From the NCBI GenBank assembly GCA_014728015.1, contig WJMI01000003.1, positions 1 through 36,630 on the forward strand: a stretch of 36,630 nt of DNA, given 5' to 3'. This stretch comes from Chitinivibrionales bacterium (GTDB taxonomy: Bacteria > Fibrobacterota > Chitinivibrionia > Chitinivibrionales > WJMI01). The notes under the pieces are model-generated. The model worked only from the letters and a program-made list of their open reading frames with translations. It did not search any database and was not told the origin of the DNA. Of the stretch, positions 34,811 to 36,630 are shown piece by piece. Each line of letters begins with the position of its first letter. Position 1 is the stretch's first letter. The position numbers were made by a program, and so were the translations under genes.

Positions 34811-36625
34811 ATGGCAACAAAAGGAAAAGTTGTCGCGATTGTATCGAACCTGGTCACCATTGAAGTCGACGGGCCGGTGGGGCAGAACGAAGTCTGCTAT
34901 ATCGAGCTCGAGGGCACCAGGCTCATGGCCGAAGTTATTAAGATTTCCGGCAACCTTGCGTACGTCCAGGTATTCGAAAGCACCCGCGGCCTTTACGTCG
35001 GATGCAGGGCCGAGTTCACCGGCCGGATGCTCGAGGTCACGCTCGGGCCGGGCATGCTGTCTCGCAACTACGACGGGCTGCAGAACAACCTTGACCAGCT
35101 TACCGGCATGTTCCTCAAGCGCGGCGAATACTCCGAGCCGATCGACACCGGGAAAAAATGGCATTTCAAGCCGCTGGCCAAGGCGGGCGACGAAGTCCGT
35201 GCCGCAGACTGGCTCGGCGAGGTCCAGGAGGGCTGGATTGCCCACAAGATCATGGTGCCGTTCAATTTCGAAGGCACGGCCAAGGTGAAATCGGTTGCCG
35301 CCGAAGGTGATTATACGATCAAGGACCCGATCGCGGTTGTCGAGGACGAATCCGGGGCCGAACGGCAGCTCGACATGACCATGAAATGGCCGGTCAAGGT
35401 CGAGGTGAAAGTATACAAGGACAAGCCGCGCCCGTTTCGTATCATGGAAACCGGCGTGCGCACAATAGACACGCTCAACCCCATGATGGAAGGCGGCACC
35501 GGATTCATTCCCGGCCCGTTCGGATGCGGGAAAACCGTGCTGCAGCATCTCATTGCCAAGTATGCGGAGGCCGATCTTATCATGGTGGTGGCATGCGGGG
35601 AGCGTGCCAACGAAGTGGTCGAGATCTTTACGGAGTTTCCCGAGCTGGACGATCCCCGCACGGGACGAAAACTCATGGAGCGTACTATTATCATATGTAA
35701 TACCTCGAATATGCCGGTCGCCGCGCGCGAGGCATCGGTCTATACGGGTATGACAATCGCGGAGTACTATCGCATGATGGGCCTGAAGGTGCTGCTACTG
35801 GCCGACTCTACGTCACGGTGGGCCCAGGCGCTTCGCGAGATGTCCAACCGCATGGAAGAGCTTCCCGGGCCGGATGCCTTTCCCATGGACCTGCCGGCAA
35901 TCGTGGCGAATTTTTACTCCCGTGCCGGCTATGTGTCCCTTCACAACGGGCAGGCCGGCTCGATAACATTCATCGGGACCGTCAGTCCCGCGGGCGGCAA
36001 CCTCAAGGAGCCGGTCACCGAGTCGACCAAGAAGGCCGCGCGGGCGTTTTACGCGCTGGCCCAGCACCGCGCCGACAGCAAGCGCTACCCGGCCATCGAT
36101 GCGATTGAGAGCTATTCGAAGTATATCGAGTATGCCGAGGTTATCGACTATATGGATGAGCATCTCGAGAAGGGATGGGTAGACAAGGTACTTCAGATGA
36201 AGGATGCGCTGCTGCGGGGCAAGGAGGCGCACGACCAGATCAACATCCTCGGCGATGACGGCGTGCCGATCGAGTACCACGTGATATTCAACAAGGCCGA
36301 AGTCATCGACTTCGTGATTCTGCAGCAGGACGGATTTGACAAGATAGACTGCTCGACCCCGCTGAAACGTCAGCAGTACATGGCAAACAAGGTGCTCAGC
36401 ATCTGCGAAAGCTCGTTTGAGTTCGAGAAATTCGAAGAGGTGAATACCTTCTTCAAGAAGGCTATCAATATCATGAAGCAGATGAATTACCAGGAATTCC
36501 AGAGCGATCGGTTTAACGAGCTCGAGAAAGAGCTGGAGGAGCTGATGGCGAAGCGCACGCCGGAATTCAGCGAGAAGGAGCGCCAGATGCAGGCCGTGCT
36601 CGACGAGAGGAGGGAGGATCAGTGA
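34811..36625 (+). CDS. atpA: V-type ATPase catalytic subunit A
   Basis: Subunit A is the catalytic ATPase/synthase subunit of the V1 head. The 604-aa protein has an N-terminal beta-barrel (GKVVAIVSNLVTIEVDGPVGQNEV) and the large insert typical of A subunits (about 110-190). The P-loop is GPFGCGKTVLQ with Cys239 and Lys241. Next are VVACGERANEVVEIFTEFPEL, LLLADSTSRWAQALREMSNRMEELPGPDAFPMDLPAIVANFYSRAG and TFIGTVSPAGGNLKEPVT. The helical C-terminus is complete. The usual bacterial/archaeal P-loop has Ser or Ala where Cys is found. The bacterial subgroup found with DUF2764 (Chlamydiae, spirochaetes, Bacteroidetes) fits best. The direction of the pump and the ion (H+ or Na+) cannot be told from this subunit. 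The stop overlaps the next start as GTGA. Confidence 0.96.
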   Translation: MATKGKVVAIVSNLVTIEVDGPVGQNEVCYIELEGTRLMAEVIKISGNLAYVQVFESTRGLYVGCRAEFTGRMLEVTLGPGMLSRNYDGLQNNLDQLTGMFLKRGEYSEPIDTGKKWHFKPLAKAGDEVRAADWLGEVQEGWIAHKIMVPFNFEGTAKVKSVAAEGDYTIKDPIAVVEDESGAERQLDMTMKWPVKVEVKVYKDKPRPFRIMETGVRTIDTLNPMMEGGTGFIPGPFGCGKTVLQHLIAKYAEADLIMVVACGERANEVVEIFTEFPELDDPRTGRKLMERTIIICNTSNMPVAAREASVYTGMTIAEYYRMMGLKVLLLADSTSRWAQALREMSNRMEELPGPDAFPMDLPAIVANFYSRAGYVSLHNGQAGSITFIGTVSPAGGNLKEPVTESTKKAARAFYALAQHRADSKRYPAIDAIESYSKYIEYAEVIDYMDEHLEKGWVDKVLQMKDALLRGKEAHDQINILGDDGVPIEYHVIFNKAEVIDFVILQQDGFDKIDCSTPLKRQQYMANKVLSICESSFEFEKFEEVNTFFKKAINIMKQMNYQEFQSDRFNELEKELEELMAKRTPEFSEKERQMQAVLDERREDQ

Positions 36626-36630
36626 AAACC
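36622..36630 (+). CDS. Start of the V-type ATPase subunit B gene, 3'-partial
   Basis: Only GTG and two codons (M-K-T) are in the window. The GTG overlaps the atpA stop as GTGA, and a strong purine-rich site (AGGGAGGA) lies just upstream. V-ATPase A is normally followed by B, and an MKT-like start fits, but identity rests on context alone. Confidence 0.5.

Noticed and set aside
1-36630. CRISPR arrays, insertion sequences or integrated elements
   Set aside because: No regularly spaced repeats, transposase or integrase motifs, or tRNA-end duplications were found on either strand.

Overview
The window is a GC-rich, gene-dense piece of bacterial chromosome from a Gram-negative (diderm) organism. 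Evidence for two membranes is a SurA-type periplasmic chaperone, a Wza-like SLBB polysaccharide export protein and type VI secretion (T6SS) baseplate genes. A V-type ATPase operon carrying the accessory DUF2764 gene, a long DUF4175-type protein and a short-form GyrB suggest a member of the FCB superphylum, perhaps Fibrobacterota-like. That placement is inference from gene content only. I see no IS elements, CRISPR arrays, integrases or phage genes.

Layout. (1) 1-2988: 3' part of a DUF4175-like membrane-anchored coiled-coil protein. (2) 3150-3221: tRNA-Lys(TTT) with its own promoter. (3) 3290-14070: a forward run of mfd, two parvulin-family genes (PpiC-like and SurA-like), a SAM methyltransferase, ftsE without ftsX, a UDP-glucuronate-epimerase-like gene and a six-SLBB polysaccharide export gene; most junctions overlap or are short. 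(4) 14072-20813: a reverse-strand DNA replication/topology block recF-dciA-gyrB-surE-gyrA. (5) 21121-26932: a forward four-gene T6SS module tssE-tssF-tssG-tssH, lacking the sheath, tube, spike and membrane-complex genes. (6) 26935-29036, reverse: a coiled-coil zinc-ribbon protein, a CAT-anticodon tRNA with promoter and terminator, and the DNA glycosylase gene mutM/fpg. (7) 29037-29461: a gene-free, relatively AT-rich gap with a perfect DnaA box. (8) 29462-32945: an unrecognised 58-aa gene, pyruvate kinase (forward, with an AT-rich middle) and glucose-6-phosphate isomerase (reverse). (9) 33130-36630: a near-consensus promoter followed by V-ATPase genes E, DUF2764, A and the first codons of B.

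How the parts fit. The mfd-to-SLBB run mixes transcription-coupled repair with envelope functions: outer-membrane protein folding, an FtsEX-type ATPase and sugar-nucleotide/polysaccharide export. The recF block keeps the recF-gyrB-gyrA neighbourhood usually found near dnaA/dnaN, but those genes are absent here and a T6SS module sits on the upstream side of recF. The strongest second-look items are the partial T6SS module, the orphan ftsE, the AT-rich core of the pyruvate kinase gene, the 58-aa gene with its neighbouring inverted repeat, and the DnaA-box gap. I did not find a clearly new multi-gene system; most genes belong to well-known families.
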